DNA of 53,141 nt, taken from the IMG/VR virus record IMGVR_UViG_3300028590_000320, positions 1 to 53,141 of that record. The stretch is one strand, 5' to 3'. Made by a program: the position numbers and the translations under genes. How positions within the stretch are numbered: the first letter of the stretch is position 1; the number at the start of each line of letters is the position of its first letter. Origin of the DNA: a virus. Shown here one piece after another: positions 7,256-13,795 of the stretch. The notes under the pieces were generated by a model that saw only the letters and a program-made list of their open reading frames with translations, searched no databases and was not told the DNA's origin.

Positions 7256-8493
7256 GCAATGCTCCCGACAGCCTCGACAGTTGCGATTGCCGTGCGGACG
7301 ATGCGGCGCTCGGCATCGGCAGGCATGTCCTTGCACTCGTTATCGAGGAAGGGGAGGACCGTCCCTTTGAGAACGTCGAGCATCATGGGGCCGTGGCGCT
7401 GCGCGGAGGCCAACTGCGCGGCGATCTTTGCCGCTCTCCGCGCTTCGGCTTGCGCCTTGGCGCGCGCCTCCTCTGCGAGACGTTGTTCTTCGGCACGACG
7501 GACAGCGGCCTCGTCATCCAGGCGCTTGCGCTCAGCAGCGGCTGCGGCGTCGGCAGCTTCCTGCTCGGCCTTGCGAATGGCTGCGGCCTTGGCTTCCTCG
7601 GCCTCGCGCGCGGCGCGCTGCTCAGCTTCCAGTGCGGCCCGGGCGTCGGCGATACGCTTGTCTTCGGCGGCGCGCACCTCGCGGGCCAGCCGGTCTTCTT
7701 CGTCGCGGCGGGCGCGGTCGGCGTCCTCGCGCTTCTTGGCTTCAGCGCGGGCAGCGGCTTGCTCCTTCTCGAAGGCGGCGCGCTCGGCGGCCAGCTTCTC
7801 GGCCTGGGCCTTCTGCTCTGCAGCGATGCGCTCACGCTCAGCGGCGTCGCGCTTCTCCTGCTCGGCACGGAGGCGTGCCAGTTCTTCGCGCTCGGCGGCC
7901 AGGCGCTGCTCTTCGGCCTCACGCTCCTGCGCTGCATCCAGCAGGTCATCCATGCGTTCCAGCGTCTGGGCCTTCGCCTGCGCTGCTTCACCGGCACGAT
8001 CCCCGAAAGCATCCAGCGATACCTCGACGGCCCGCAGGTTGTCGATAGAGACTTGAATGCCTGCCGCCTTGACGTTGGCAGGGATGACCGCGAAGGCCCG
8101 GATGCCGTCGATGCGCACCTGGATGGCGGCAGCCTCCTTGCGGGCGGCCTCTTCGCGCGCCTCCTTCTCGGCTGCCTTGCGCGCCTCCTCGGCCTTGATC
8201 TGCGCGTCGATGGGCTGCTCAAGCTCCAGCAGCTCGGCGGTCAGCGCCTTGGCCTCAGCGTCGATCAGCCGCGAGCGCTCCAGTGCCGGCGCCTTGAGCT
8301 CGACGCGCTTGGCCTCCAGTGCCGTGCGCAGGCTGCGGACCTCGGCGCGGTCCTTCTTGGCAATGTCCATGCCTTTGCCGGTGGACAGGTCATAGACCAC
8401 GTCAGCCATGCGGGCGCGCAGGTCTGCCAGTGCGGCAGCCGTCGGGGAGTATTCGGCGATGGCCAGAGTCGGCCGCTCAAGAACTTCGGTCAT
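7252..8493 (-). CDS. Long coiled-coil phage protein next to the recombination module
   Basis: 413 residues from MTEVLERPTLAIA. Residues 60 to 95 and 175 to 370 are nearly continuous charged coiled coil rich in Ala, Glu, Arg and Lys (repeats such as AEEQRLAAEREELARLRAE). A compact globular end follows (MLDVLKGTVLPFLDNECKD). Similar coiled-coil proteins sit beside Erf or RecT genes in many phages. They may bind ssDNA ends or inhibit host nucleases, but this is inference. The start is decided by the ATG three bases after the stop of a small GTG-start gene. Confidence 0.7.
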   Translation of the reverse strand: MTEVLERPTLAIAEYSPTAAALADLRARMADVVYDLSTGKGMDIAKKDRAEVRSLRTALEAKRVELKAPALERSRLIDAEAKALTAELLELEQPIDAQIKAEEARKAAEKEAREEAARKEAAAIQVRIDGIRAFAVIPANVKAAGIQVSIDNLRAVEVSLDAFGDRAGEAAQAKAQTLERMDDLLDAAQEREAEEQRLAAEREELARLRAEQEKRDAAERERIAAEQKAQAEKLAAERAAFEKEQAAARAEAKKREDADRARRDEEDRLAREVRAAEDKRIADARAALEAEQRAAREAEEAKAAAIRKAEQEAADAAAAAERKRLDDEAAVRRAEEQRLAEEARAKAQAEARRAAKIAAQLASAQRHGPMMLDVLKGTVLPFLDNECKDMPADAERRIVRTAIATVEAVGSIA

Positions 8494-8495
8494 GT

Positions 8496-8648
8496 TCAAC
8501 CTCTGATGAAATGAATAGCCGCGGCAGCAATGCAAGACACGGCAAAGATGGCAGCAGCAAGGCCGCTGATAGCGGTGGAAAGGGGAGTGCGGGGCAGCTC
8601 GTCGGCTGCGTCGGCGGAGTCGCCGATGGGGCTGTGGAGAACGTTCAC
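8496..8648 (-). CDS. Small single-pass membrane protein, GTG start
   Basis: 50 residues starting with GTG after a good AAGGAG site (start codon read on the minus strand at 8648-8646). It has a polar, acidic N-terminus (GDSADAADEL) and one membrane segment at residues 24 to 46 (ending AAIHFIRG). It exactly fills the space between two genes: its start lies just past the upstream stop and its stop lies two bases before the next ATG. Function unknown. Small membrane proteins here can act in superinfection exclusion or lysis timing. Confidence 0.6.
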   Translation of the reverse strand: MNVLHSPIGDSADAADELPRTPLSTAISGLAAAIFAVSCIAAAAIHFIRG

Positions 8649-8650
8649 GG

Positions 8651-8884
8651 TCACTCCTTGTTCGCCGCGATGGCGGTGGTTTGGGGCGCCGCCTGAGGCG
8701 CGGTAGGCGCGTCATCGAACTTGATGACGACGAAGAGGGCGATCACGAACGCGATGTAGAGCGCGAAGTCGGCAGCAGTGGGGCCGTCGCGGTCGTCGGG
8801 CATGGGGACGATCACGCACTGGCTCGAGCGGTTGTAGGGGCCGAAGGCCTCATCCGTCGTGCGGGGGTAGCGGCGCGTGTTCAT
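8651..8884 (-). CDS. Small single-pass membrane protein
   Basis: 77 residues. A soluble N-terminus (TTDEAFGPYNRSSQ) is followed by one membrane helix (FALYIAFVIALFVVIKF, about residues 40 to 57) and a short Ala/Pro/Gln tail. Its start overlaps the preceding stop by four bases. Next to another small membrane protein; the pair may work together. Function unknown. Confidence 0.65.
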   Translation of the reverse strand: MNTRRYPRTTDEAFGPYNRSSQCVIVPMPDDRDGPTAADFALYIAFVIALFVVIKFDDAPTAPQAAPQTTAIAANKE

Positions 8885-9255
8885 GCGGCCTCCGTCTCTG
8901 GAAGCGCGAACTCGTGGCGGTAGCCCTTGAGCATCCGCTTGAACGCCGCAGACGAGATCACGCGCAGCTTGTCTTTGCCGAACGCGCCGCCATCCGGATC
9001 GATGAAGCTGCGCAGGTAGAAAGTGTGCTCCGGGTACTTGCCAGGCCTGAAGCGGCCGACAACATGCAAGACCATCTTTCCCATGCCGTCGGCTTGGTAC
9101 TCGCTGTCATACCCTTCGTCATCAGCCGTTTCGAGGCGAGTGCCTGGGAGCCACGTGGGCAACTCGGTGACGCCTTGCTCGTCGTAGGCCGCGAAGGTGC
9201 CGCGCACGAAGGGGAAGGCAACCTCATGCGTCTCCATGATTCGGTTGTCCTTCAT
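8881..9255 (-). CDS. Hypothetical early phage protein
   Basis: 124 residues, coupled to both neighbours by ATGA overlaps. The sequence mixes beta segments (MVLHVVGRFRPGKYPEHTFYL) with a C-terminal basic helix (AAFKRMLKGYRHEF). A second in-frame start (METHEVAF) lies six codons in. No known domain. Confidence 0.6.
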   Translation of the reverse strand: MKDNRIMETHEVAFPFVRGTFAAYDEQGVTELPTWLPGTRLETADDEGYDSEYQADGMGKMVLHVVGRFRPGKYPEHTFYLRSFIDPDGGAFGKDKLRVISSAAFKRMLKGYRHEFALPETEAA

Positions 9256-9857
9256 GCCGCCACCTCTTCAGTCTGTTCGGCCTTGGAGGCCTGCAGGCAT
9301 TGGAGCGCCTCGCGCACCGCAGTGACGATCCGGTCGAGGTAGACGTACTCCGGGTTCGGCTCCGCAGCGCGTCCGTCGATGTAGTGGAACCACTCCTCGC
9401 CGAAGATCGACGTGAGCAAGGTGGACTGGCTCCAGCAGGACATCGGGTCTTCGAGGTAGGCAAGGTCGCCCACGTCGTTGAACAGCTCGCGCGCCGCGTC
9501 CTTTTCGAGTCCGCCCAAGTCGAGCCATGCCGGCGTCGCGCTCCTGCGGCGTTCGCAGATCGTCTTCTCGGCAAGCTTGACTAGCGCATCTGCGCTGTAC
9601 CGTGTGCGCTCGAGTTGTTGGCCGTAGGCGAGGTTGTCGATCAGGTAGCCGTTGTTGCACCCAACGAAGAACTGAGCGATGGTCTGCGACCCCATGCCGC
9701 CCCAGTAGGAGGCCCATGCTTTGCCCCAGCACTCGATGGTGATGCGCCCCTTGCCGGGCTCGATGTCATCGAGCGTGACGCGAATCGGGTCGAGGCTGTG
9801 AGACGCCTCAATGCCCGTGATGCGCACGATGGTGACCGTGCCGGTTTCGATCTTCAC
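9252..9857 (-). CDS. Conserved phage protein of unknown function
   Basis: 201 residues. The N-terminal 75 residues (LDPIRVTLDDIEPGKGR, then ITIECWGKAWASYWGGMG, then FFVGCNNGYLIDNL) match a family I recall from leftward operons of several enterobacterial and Burkholderia phages. The family has a distinctive WG-x-AW and CN-x-YL pattern. The C-terminal part is helical and acidic. Function unknown. Confidence 0.7.
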   Translation of the reverse strand: MKIETGTVTIVRITGIEASHSLDPIRVTLDDIEPGKGRITIECWGKAWASYWGGMGSQTIAQFFVGCNNGYLIDNLAYGQQLERTRYSADALVKLAEKTICERRRSATPAWLDLGGLEKDAARELFNDVGDLAYLEDPMSCWSQSTLLTSIFGEEWFHYIDGRAAEPNPEYVYLDRIVTAVREALQCLQASKAEQTEEVAA

Positions 9858-10045
9858 AGCACACCTCGCGAGCGCTGCACTTCTTCGCTGTGCGCAAAGT
9901 GGACCGTCAGCCCATCCCAGTCGTTGGAGTTCTTCTTGGCGTTCACCGCACGGTCACGAGCCAAGAGTTCGGCTTCGGTGGGTACGAGCTCAAGATCGAC
10001 GACAGGCACGGCCGCACGACGGATGCCCGAGAAGTTCGGCGCCAT
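9854..10045 (-). CDS. Small early phage protein
   Basis: 63 residues from MAPNFSGIRRA. The ATG overlaps the stop of the upstream gene by one base, so this start is preferred to a longer one. The sequence has a central basic/Asn-rich part (AVNAKKNSNDWDGL). Function unknown. Confidence 0.55.
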   Translation of the reverse strand: MAPNFSGIRRAAVPVVDLELVPTEAELLARDRAVNAKKNSNDWDGLTVHFAHSEEVQRSRGVL

Positions 10046-10191
10046 CACGACAGCACCTCGAGCGACAGTTCGTCGCCAGCCAGGCATTCCGCGACGAAGG
10101 CCTTCGCAGCCTCGTCATCCGGATGCTCGGTAACGATGACTTCGCACTCTTCCTGGAAGAGCTGCGAGTCAATCAGCAGCAGAGAGTCCAT
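10045..10191 (-). CDS. First gene of the leftward early operon, small acidic protein
   Basis: 48 residues from MDSLLLIDSQLFQ, preceded by TTGGAG. A longer in-frame start would lie inside the operator region and is rejected. The protein is very acidic (EECEVIVTEHPDDEAA). As the first gene after PL it occupies the place of lambda N or a regulatory peptide, but the acidic composition argues against an N-like RNA-binding protein. Confidence 0.55.
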   Translation of the reverse strand: MDSLLLIDSQLFQEECEVIVTEHPDDEAAKAFVAECLAGDELSLEVLS

Positions 10192-10233
10192 GTTCTTCAC
10201 TCCAAGAGGCAGCGGGGTGCTGCGTTGGGATGA

Positions 10234-10263
10234 ATTATGCAAACAAGTTTGCAAGCAACGCAA
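10234..10263 (-). promoter_or_regulatory. PL-type promoter of the leftward operon
   Basis: Read on the minus strand: TTGCGT (10263-10258), an 18-base spacer, then CATAAT (10239-10234). The spacer contains the operator at 10239-10252. The start of transcription would fall near 10227, about 35 bases before the first small gene. This mirrors lambda PL/OL. Confidence 0.65.
10239..10252. promoter_or_regulatory. Operator OL, proximal copy
   Basis: GCAAACAAGTTTGC, a perfect dyad of GCAAAC around two central bases. It overlaps the PL spacer. The same 14-bp motif occurs at 10273, 13345, 13371 and 13395, and among the places I noticed only next to the repressor and early promoters. Confidence 0.8.
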
Positions 10264-10272
10264 GAGGTTTCC

Positions 10273-10286
10273 GCAAAATAGTTTGC
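10273..10286. promoter_or_regulatory. Operator OL, distal copy
   Basis: GCAAAATAGTTTGC, one mismatch from a perfect dyad. It lies 34 bases from the first OL site, upstream of PL. Bound CI or Cro dimers at the two sites could contact each other or loop to the OR sites about 3 kb away. Confidence 0.75.
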
Positions 10287-10382
10287 TCACATGGTCGCTG
10301 ATTTATGACCGCACGGTCAGTAGCAGTGAATCGTGAAAAAGTGCCACTAGAGCGCGCAGGCCTTGTCGGCATACTCGCTGCC

Positions 10383-10907
10383 ATGCCAAGCGTCTACCTA
10401 GCCGGTCCCGATGTTTTCCGCCCCGATGCGGTCGAGCATCTGCAGCGGCTTGCCCGCGTCGCAGAGGCCTTTGGCCTGGAGGGGTTGGTGCCGATCGATG
10501 GCACAGCGGCTGGCGCCCAGACGGCGCAAAGCATCTACGACGCGAACCTTGCGCTGCTGCGGCGCGCTGATAGTGTCGCGGCGAACCTCATGCCGTTCCG
10601 CGGCACTGAACCCGACTCGGGCACCGTCTTCGAAGTAGGCGCAGCCGTGATGTTGGGCTTGCCCGTGGTTGCGTACGGGGTGGGGAAGGGCGACTACCTG
10701 CGCAAGGTCCGTCGACAGGTGCCAACTGAGCCTGATATGGCGGGCGTGCTGCGCGACATGGGCGGAATGGCCATTGAGGACTTCGGCCTCGGGCTGAATC
10801 TCATGCTGGCCTGCTCAGTTGAGTTTGAAGACTCAGCAGAAGAGGCGCTCAAAGCGCTGTCGATCCGACTGGGCGCTCGGCCGCCCTTTGCGGCCGGGGC
10901 GTTTTGA
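10383..10907 (+). CDS. Nucleoside 2-deoxyribosyltransferase-like protein
   Basis: 174 residues from MPSVYLAGPDVF. It has the NDT signature: N-terminal VYLAGPDVF strand and loop, a VPIDG turn, SIYDANLALLRRAD, and the catalytic region EPDSGTVFEVGAAVMLG in which the Glu is the expected nucleophile. NDTs swap bases between deoxynucleosides or hydrolyse them. In a phage this could tune nucleotide pools or, by fold kinship to TIR-like hydrolases, act on nucleotide signals; that is inference. It lies between PL and cI, a lysogen-expressed interval. No strong ribosome binding site is visible. Confidence 0.8.
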   Translation: MPSVYLAGPDVFRPDAVEHLQRLARVAEAFGLEGLVPIDGTAAGAQTAQSIYDANLALLRRADSVAANLMPFRGTEPDSGTVFEVGAAVMLGLPVVAYGVGKGDYLRKVRRQVPTEPDMAGVLRDMGGMAIEDFGLGLNLMLACSVEFEDSAEEALKALSIRLGARPPFAAGAF

Positions 10908-11208
10908 GCAGGGCCTTCTCGATCATTGATTCACACTTGGTCATGCCTGCTGCGGGATAGCAGCCACTCTTGAACGCCTCGTAGGAATCCAGTGCTGAAC
11001 GAGCCGCCAACCAAGCCTCCTTCTTCTCTCGACCCAGCTCTGCGCATTCCCATAGTTCGGGCACCTCCGCAGCATCACATTTCACTCGGGCTGCCTGAAT
11101 GTAACGCGCCACAACGGAAGCGCCGAAATCTGGCTCTTCGTTGTTGAGCTGATCGCACCCAGCACTCAGCACAGCCAAAAACACAAAAAAACCCGCACCG
11201 ATCTTCAT
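10849..11208 (-). CDS. Small lipoprotein
   Basis: 119 residues. The N-terminus is a classical lipoprotein signal: MKIG, a hydrophobic run, then lipobox LSAGC with Cys18 followed by Asp-Gln. Asp at +2 would favour inner-membrane retention by the E. coli rule. The mature part has four more cysteines. The 3' end overlaps the NDT gene tail by 59 bases on the opposite strand. Lipoproteins expressed from the immunity region are often superinfection-exclusion factors; this is a hypothesis here. Confidence 0.65.
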   Translation of the reverse strand: MKIGAGFFVFLAVLSAGCDQLNNEEPDFGASVVARYIQAARVKCDAAEVPELWECAELGREKKEAWLAARSALDSYEAFKSGCYPAAGMTKCESMIEKALLKTPRPQRAAERPVGSTAL

Positions 11209-11258
11209 GCTGTAAGGCTAGCAGTTTGGCAGCGAATCATGGGCGTTATCCTTCGTGT

Positions 11259-11831
11259 ATGGCTCTACCGAACTTGAAAAAACTGCGCACCGATCGACTG
11301 CTTTCTCAGATTCAACTTGGTGAAGCTATTGGCATTTCCTCGCGCACGCTCATGCGATGGGAGGCGGGCCAAGGCGAACCTGGAGCGTCTGAGCTGCTGC
11401 AGATTGCCCGCTTCTTTCAAGTGAGCATTGACCAGCTGGTCGGCGATCTTCTTCCGCCCGAATCGACCGGGGGGTTGCCCAGGGTCGCTGACCTTTCGGG
11501 TCGTCCACTCGACTATTGGGTGGCCCGCACGCGAGGCATACCCGCCGAGATGCTGGAAGATGGCCCGGTTGTGTACGTGCCAGGCGAAGGGCAGGTGCCA
11601 GTACCCGCCTACAGCACTGACCCCTCCCATGCCAATCCGATCATGGAGAGCATGGGAATGCACCTATGCCCTGCGTCATCAGGGGCGACGTTTGATGGCG
11701 AAGTGAAACAGCAGCCCGGCTGGATTGCCCGCTGCGCAGAGAGTTCGAGGGCGGCCTGGGGACGAACGATGCTCGAAGCAGGAATGCGGGCCTACCTGCT
11801 CTTCGAGATCGGCGATCAGGTGCTGACGTGA
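11259..11831 (+). CDS. XRE-type HTH fused to a DUF2591 (NinX-like) domain
   Basis: 190 residues from MALPNLKKLRTD. Residues 5 to 60 are a Cro/C1-type helix-turn-helix (LSQIQLGEAIGIS, then RTLMRWEAGQGEP). Residues 80 to 188 match DUF2591: LSGRPLDYWVAR, YSTDPSHANPIME, GWIARC and GRTMLEAGMRAYLLFEIGDQV. DUF2591 alone is the usual phage form (lambda NinX), and a separate DUF2591 gene lies at 48827-49138. The fusion suggests DNA-targeted regulation. The gene follows no close upstream gene on its strand. Confidence 0.75.
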   Translation: MALPNLKKLRTDRLLSQIQLGEAIGISSRTLMRWEAGQGEPGASELLQIARFFQVSIDQLVGDLLPPESTGGLPRVADLSGRPLDYWVARTRGIPAEMLEDGPVVYVPGEGQVPVPAYSTDPSHANPIMESMGMHLCPASSGATFDGEVKQQPGWIARCAESSRAAWGRTMLEAGMRAYLLFEIGDQVLT

Positions 11832-11973
11832 TGGGTCACAATGGCCGCGCAATCTGACAAATTTGTTCACTAAAAACACAATTTGTCTCAATTGGCTGGA
11901 GGAATTGCATCGGACTTTGGGGTTTTCACCCATAAAAGCAATCCCTTAGTTCTCAAATTTCGTCGCCATGCGC

Positions 11974-11991
11974 TTGGCACACGTCCTGCGG
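11974..11991 (+). promoter_or_regulatory. Sigma-54 promoter of the pilin gene
   Basis: TTGGCACACGTCCTGCGG fits the sigma-54 consensus: TGGCAC at -24 and TGC at -12, with GG and GC ten bases apart. Transcription would start near 12003, giving a leader of about 48 bases with an AGGA ribosome site before the pilin ATG. Type IV pilin genes in proteobacteria are typically sigma-54 dependent, which supports the call. Confidence 0.75.
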
Positions 11992-12050
11992 TTACGTAAG
12001 CGCTCCGGGAGAAAGTCTCCTGGCGAAACTCAACCCAACCGAGGATTTTC

Positions 12051-12530
12051 ATGAACCATCGCACTCTCGCTCGCCGCGCTCAAGCTGGCTTTACCCTCAT
12101 CGAATTGATGATCGTTGTTGCGATCATCGGCATCTTGGCTGCAATCGCGATTCCGCAGTACTCGGACTACACATCGCGCACGCGCGCAGCTGGCGCTGCG
12201 GCTGAAATGACGGCCTTCAAGCAGGCTTTCGCAGTTTGCATGTCCGAACAAGGCAATGTGCTCGCCAACTGCGTCACGCTTGGCTCCAATGGAATCCCCA
12301 ATACGCCAACCGCGACGACCAAGAACGTCACGGCGGCAGTCACGATCACCGCTGCTACCGGCGCGATCAACACCACCACGGGTGCTACCGATGCTGGCGG
12401 CGTGGCATTGACCTACATTCTGACCCCGACCATTCCCGCCGCCGGCCAGCCCACCATGGTCTTCACGCAATCTGGCACGGTTTGCAATGCGTCGCGAGGC
12501 CTGAAGCCCGGCCAAGGTGACTGCCCGTAA
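12051..12530 (+). CDS. pilA: Type IV major pilin carried by the prophage
   Basis: 159 residues. A 13-residue basic leader ends in Gly13, then Phe14 and [19 protein letters not shown], the prepilin peptidase site with Glu5 of the mature protein. This is followed by the amphipathic alpha helix and the standard [10 protein letters not shown]. Cysteines at 145 and 158 would close the C-terminal disulfide loop. It would be processed by PilD and assembled into type IV pili. The gene is a self-contained unit with a sigma-54 promoter and its own terminator, placed between early cargo and cI. It is close to full length for a betaproteobacterial PilA and shows no damage. Confidence 0.92.
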   Translation: MNHRTLARRAQAGFTLIELMIVVAIIGILAAIAIPQYSDYTSRTRAAGAAAEMTAFKQAFAVCMSEQGNVLANCVTLGSNGIPNTPTATTKNVTAAVTITAATGAINTTTGATDAGGVALTYILTPTIPAAGQPTMVFTQSGTVCNASRGLKPGQGDCP

Positions 12531-12551
12531 TTTCAGTGTTGACTGAATCGA

Positions 12552-12574
12552 AGCCGCCTTCGGGCGGCTTTTTT
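12552..12574 (+). terminator. Rho-independent terminator of the pilin gene
   Basis: Stem AGCCGCC/GGCGGCT with loop TTCG and a run of six T. It lies 22 bases after the pilin stop and 12 bases before the convergent end of cI. The T run is only on the plus strand. Confidence 0.9.
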
Positions 12575-12585
12575 GCGTCTGGCGG

Positions 12586-13344
12586 TTAGACCTGCTCGCT
12601 ACGCCAGACGGTCAGCACCTTGCCGAACACCTCGAAGTCCATCTTCGGAGTGATCTCGAAGGGGTCGTAGTCCTTATTGAAGGACTTCGCGCGTAGCACC
12701 AGGCCGTTTTCCGTGGGTATGCGCTGCAGCTGCTTGATGAAGCCGTGGTTCCCGACGCGGAAGAAGTACACGCCGTCGCCGCCGCTTTCCACGTCCGTGA
12801 CGCCCCTGTCGAGCAGCAGCGGGTCGCCAGGGTTGTACTTCGGCTTCATTGAGGGGCCGAAGCCCGTCACGATGCACAGGTTTGCGCGCCCCGTGTGGTG
12901 CTGCACATTGAGTCGGAGCCATTCCGGGTCTACGCGCCAACTCTTGATCAGCCCTGGCGGCTGCTCCTCCAGCACTAGGCCGCCATTTCCCATTGCTCCA
13001 GCAGCGTCGTACTGGGCGATCAGAAAGTCCTTTGGATCTTCTTTGGGCTCCGTCGCCACGACGAAAGCGCCCGGTGCAGCCCCGGGCACGAACGCGCCCG
13101 CCTTGAGCGTCTCGACATTTGTCCCCATGGCTGCGGCGAGCGCGGCGATGTACCTGGGCGTCCGAATGTCCTTCTTCAGAAGATTCTCGATGTCCTGCCT
13201 CTTGCAGAGACTGTCCGCTTCGATGCCCGCGCCGCTTTGAACTATGGAGACGGCGGCGGCCAGGTCGGCAACCGTGAACGGCTCGCTCGCCTCATCGCTT
13301 CGCCATGAGAGGTATTCGGTGACCTGCTGAGCAAGCGTTTTCAT
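12586..13344 (-). CDS. cI: CI-type repressor with S24 autoprotease domain
   Basis: 252 residues from MKTLAQQVTEYL. The N-terminal 85 residues form a helical DNA-binding domain (KDIRTPRYIAALAAAMGT). The C-terminal half is a LexA/CI peptidase: Ser165 in GFGPSMKPKYNPGDP and Lys204 in GFIKQLQRI, the catalytic pair for RecA-stimulated self-cleavage. Role: maintains lysogeny by binding the GCAAA-N4-TTTGC operators. The start codon touches operator 13345-13358, so the gene is probably autoregulated and has little or no leader. The ribosome site is weak. Confidence 0.9.
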   Translation of the reverse strand: MKTLAQQVTEYLSWRSDEASEPFTVADLAAAVSIVQSGAGIEADSLCKRQDIENLLKKDIRTPRYIAALAAAMGTNVETLKAGAFVPGAAPGAFVVATEPKEDPKDFLIAQYDAAGAMGNGGLVLEEQPPGLIKSWRVDPEWLRLNVQHHTGRANLCIVTGFGPSMKPKYNPGDPLLLDRGVTDVESGGDGVYFFRVGNHGFIKQLQRIPTENGLVLRAKSFNKDYDPFEITPKMDFEVFGKVLTVWRSEQV

Positions 13345-13358
13345 GCAAAGGATTTTGC
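13345..13358. promoter_or_regulatory. Operator OR3-like, at the cI start
   Basis: GCAAAGGATTTTGC, immediately before the cI ATG on the minus strand. Occupancy would block cI transcription or translation initiation, as OR3 does for PRM. Confidence 0.75.
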
Positions 13359-13364
13359 ATCCTC

Positions 13365-13392
13365 TTGACTGCAAAGAAGTTTGCGCGATAAA
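13365..13392 (+). promoter_or_regulatory. PR-type promoter for cro and the rightward operon
   Basis: TTGACT (13365-13370), a 16-base spacer and GATAAA (13387-13392). The middle operator lies exactly in the spacer, and a third operator covers the start point. The start of transcription would be near 13399, giving a leader of about 24 bases before cro. Confidence 0.75.
13371..13384. promoter_or_regulatory. Operator OR2-like, in the PR spacer
   Basis: GCAAAGAAGTTTGC, a near-perfect dyad, 26 bases from the OR3-like site. It lies between the -35 and -10 of PR, so binding must repress rightward transcription. Confidence 0.8.
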
Positions 13393-13394
13393 CT

Positions 13395-13408
13395 GCAAAC
13401 TACTTTGC
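13395..13408. promoter_or_regulatory. Operator OR1-like, over the PR start point
   Basis: GCAAACTACTTTGC, 24 bases from the middle site. Regular spacing of the three sites puts them on nearly the same helix face, as needed for cooperative binding. Confidence 0.78.
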
Positions 13409-13422
13409 TTTTGAGGTGTTTT

Positions 13423-13692
13423 ATGCAGCAGCCGACTGGTATCGAGCTCGCGGTCACGATGAAAGGCAGCCCCGCCAAATTGGCCGAGGCGGTGGGGAAC
13501 GGAGTTCTGAGGCAACACGTCGAGTACTGGCTGAAGGCTGGAATCGTTTCAGCGGATCAGGCGCCGTACGTCTCTGCAGCGACGGGGATCCCCATCGAAA
13601 AGCTGAACAGCAAGGTGAACTGGGCTCTCGCTCGAAAGATTCGCGCCAAGGCCTCCGCCGAACCCAAGGCCGCCATCGGGGAGGGCGCCTAA
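13423..13692 (+). CDS. cro: Cro / YdaS-type repressor
   Basis: 89 residues from MQQPTGIELAV, with TGAGG before the ATG. The sequence GSPAKLAEAVGNG then RQHVEYWLKAG then GIPIEKL matches the YdaS/Cro helix-turn-helix family. It is the first gene from PR and divergent from cI, the expected place for Cro. It would bind the same operators and favour the lytic route. The C-terminal 15 residues are an Ala/Lys-rich tail. Confidence 0.85.
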   Translation: MQQPTGIELAVTMKGSPAKLAEAVGNGVLRQHVEYWLKAGIVSADQAPYVSAATGIPIEKLNSKVNWALARKIRAKASAEPKAAIGEGA

Positions 13693-13695
13693 GCC

Positions 13696-13794
13696 ATGGC
13701 CTCCATCCCCATGTGGCTCCAGATTCCGTTCGTGCTCATCGGGGCGGCCGCGCTCTCTGGCGCTGTTCTCGCGCTGCTTGCGAAAGAGGTCTGA
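13696..13794 (+). CDS. Very small membrane peptide
   Basis: 32 residues beginning MASIPMWLQIPF. Almost the whole peptide is one membrane helix ending in LLAKEV. It starts three bases after the cro stop and ends one base before the next ATG, so it fits the operon exactly. The function is unknown; it could be a regulator of a host membrane protein. Confidence rests on packing, not on a family. Confidence 0.45.
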   Translation: MASIPMWLQIPFVLIGAAALSGAVLALLAKEV

Positions 13795-13795
13795 C

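Noticed and set aside
7393-8514. Long plus-strand frames opposite the coiled-coil gene
   Set aside because: Leu/Gly/Ala-rich shadows caused by the repetitive GC-rich codons of the real gene.
10308-10319. GACCG-CA-CGGTC dyad upstream of the NDT gene
   Set aside because: Possible operator, but single copy, short, and no promoter elements placed well around it.
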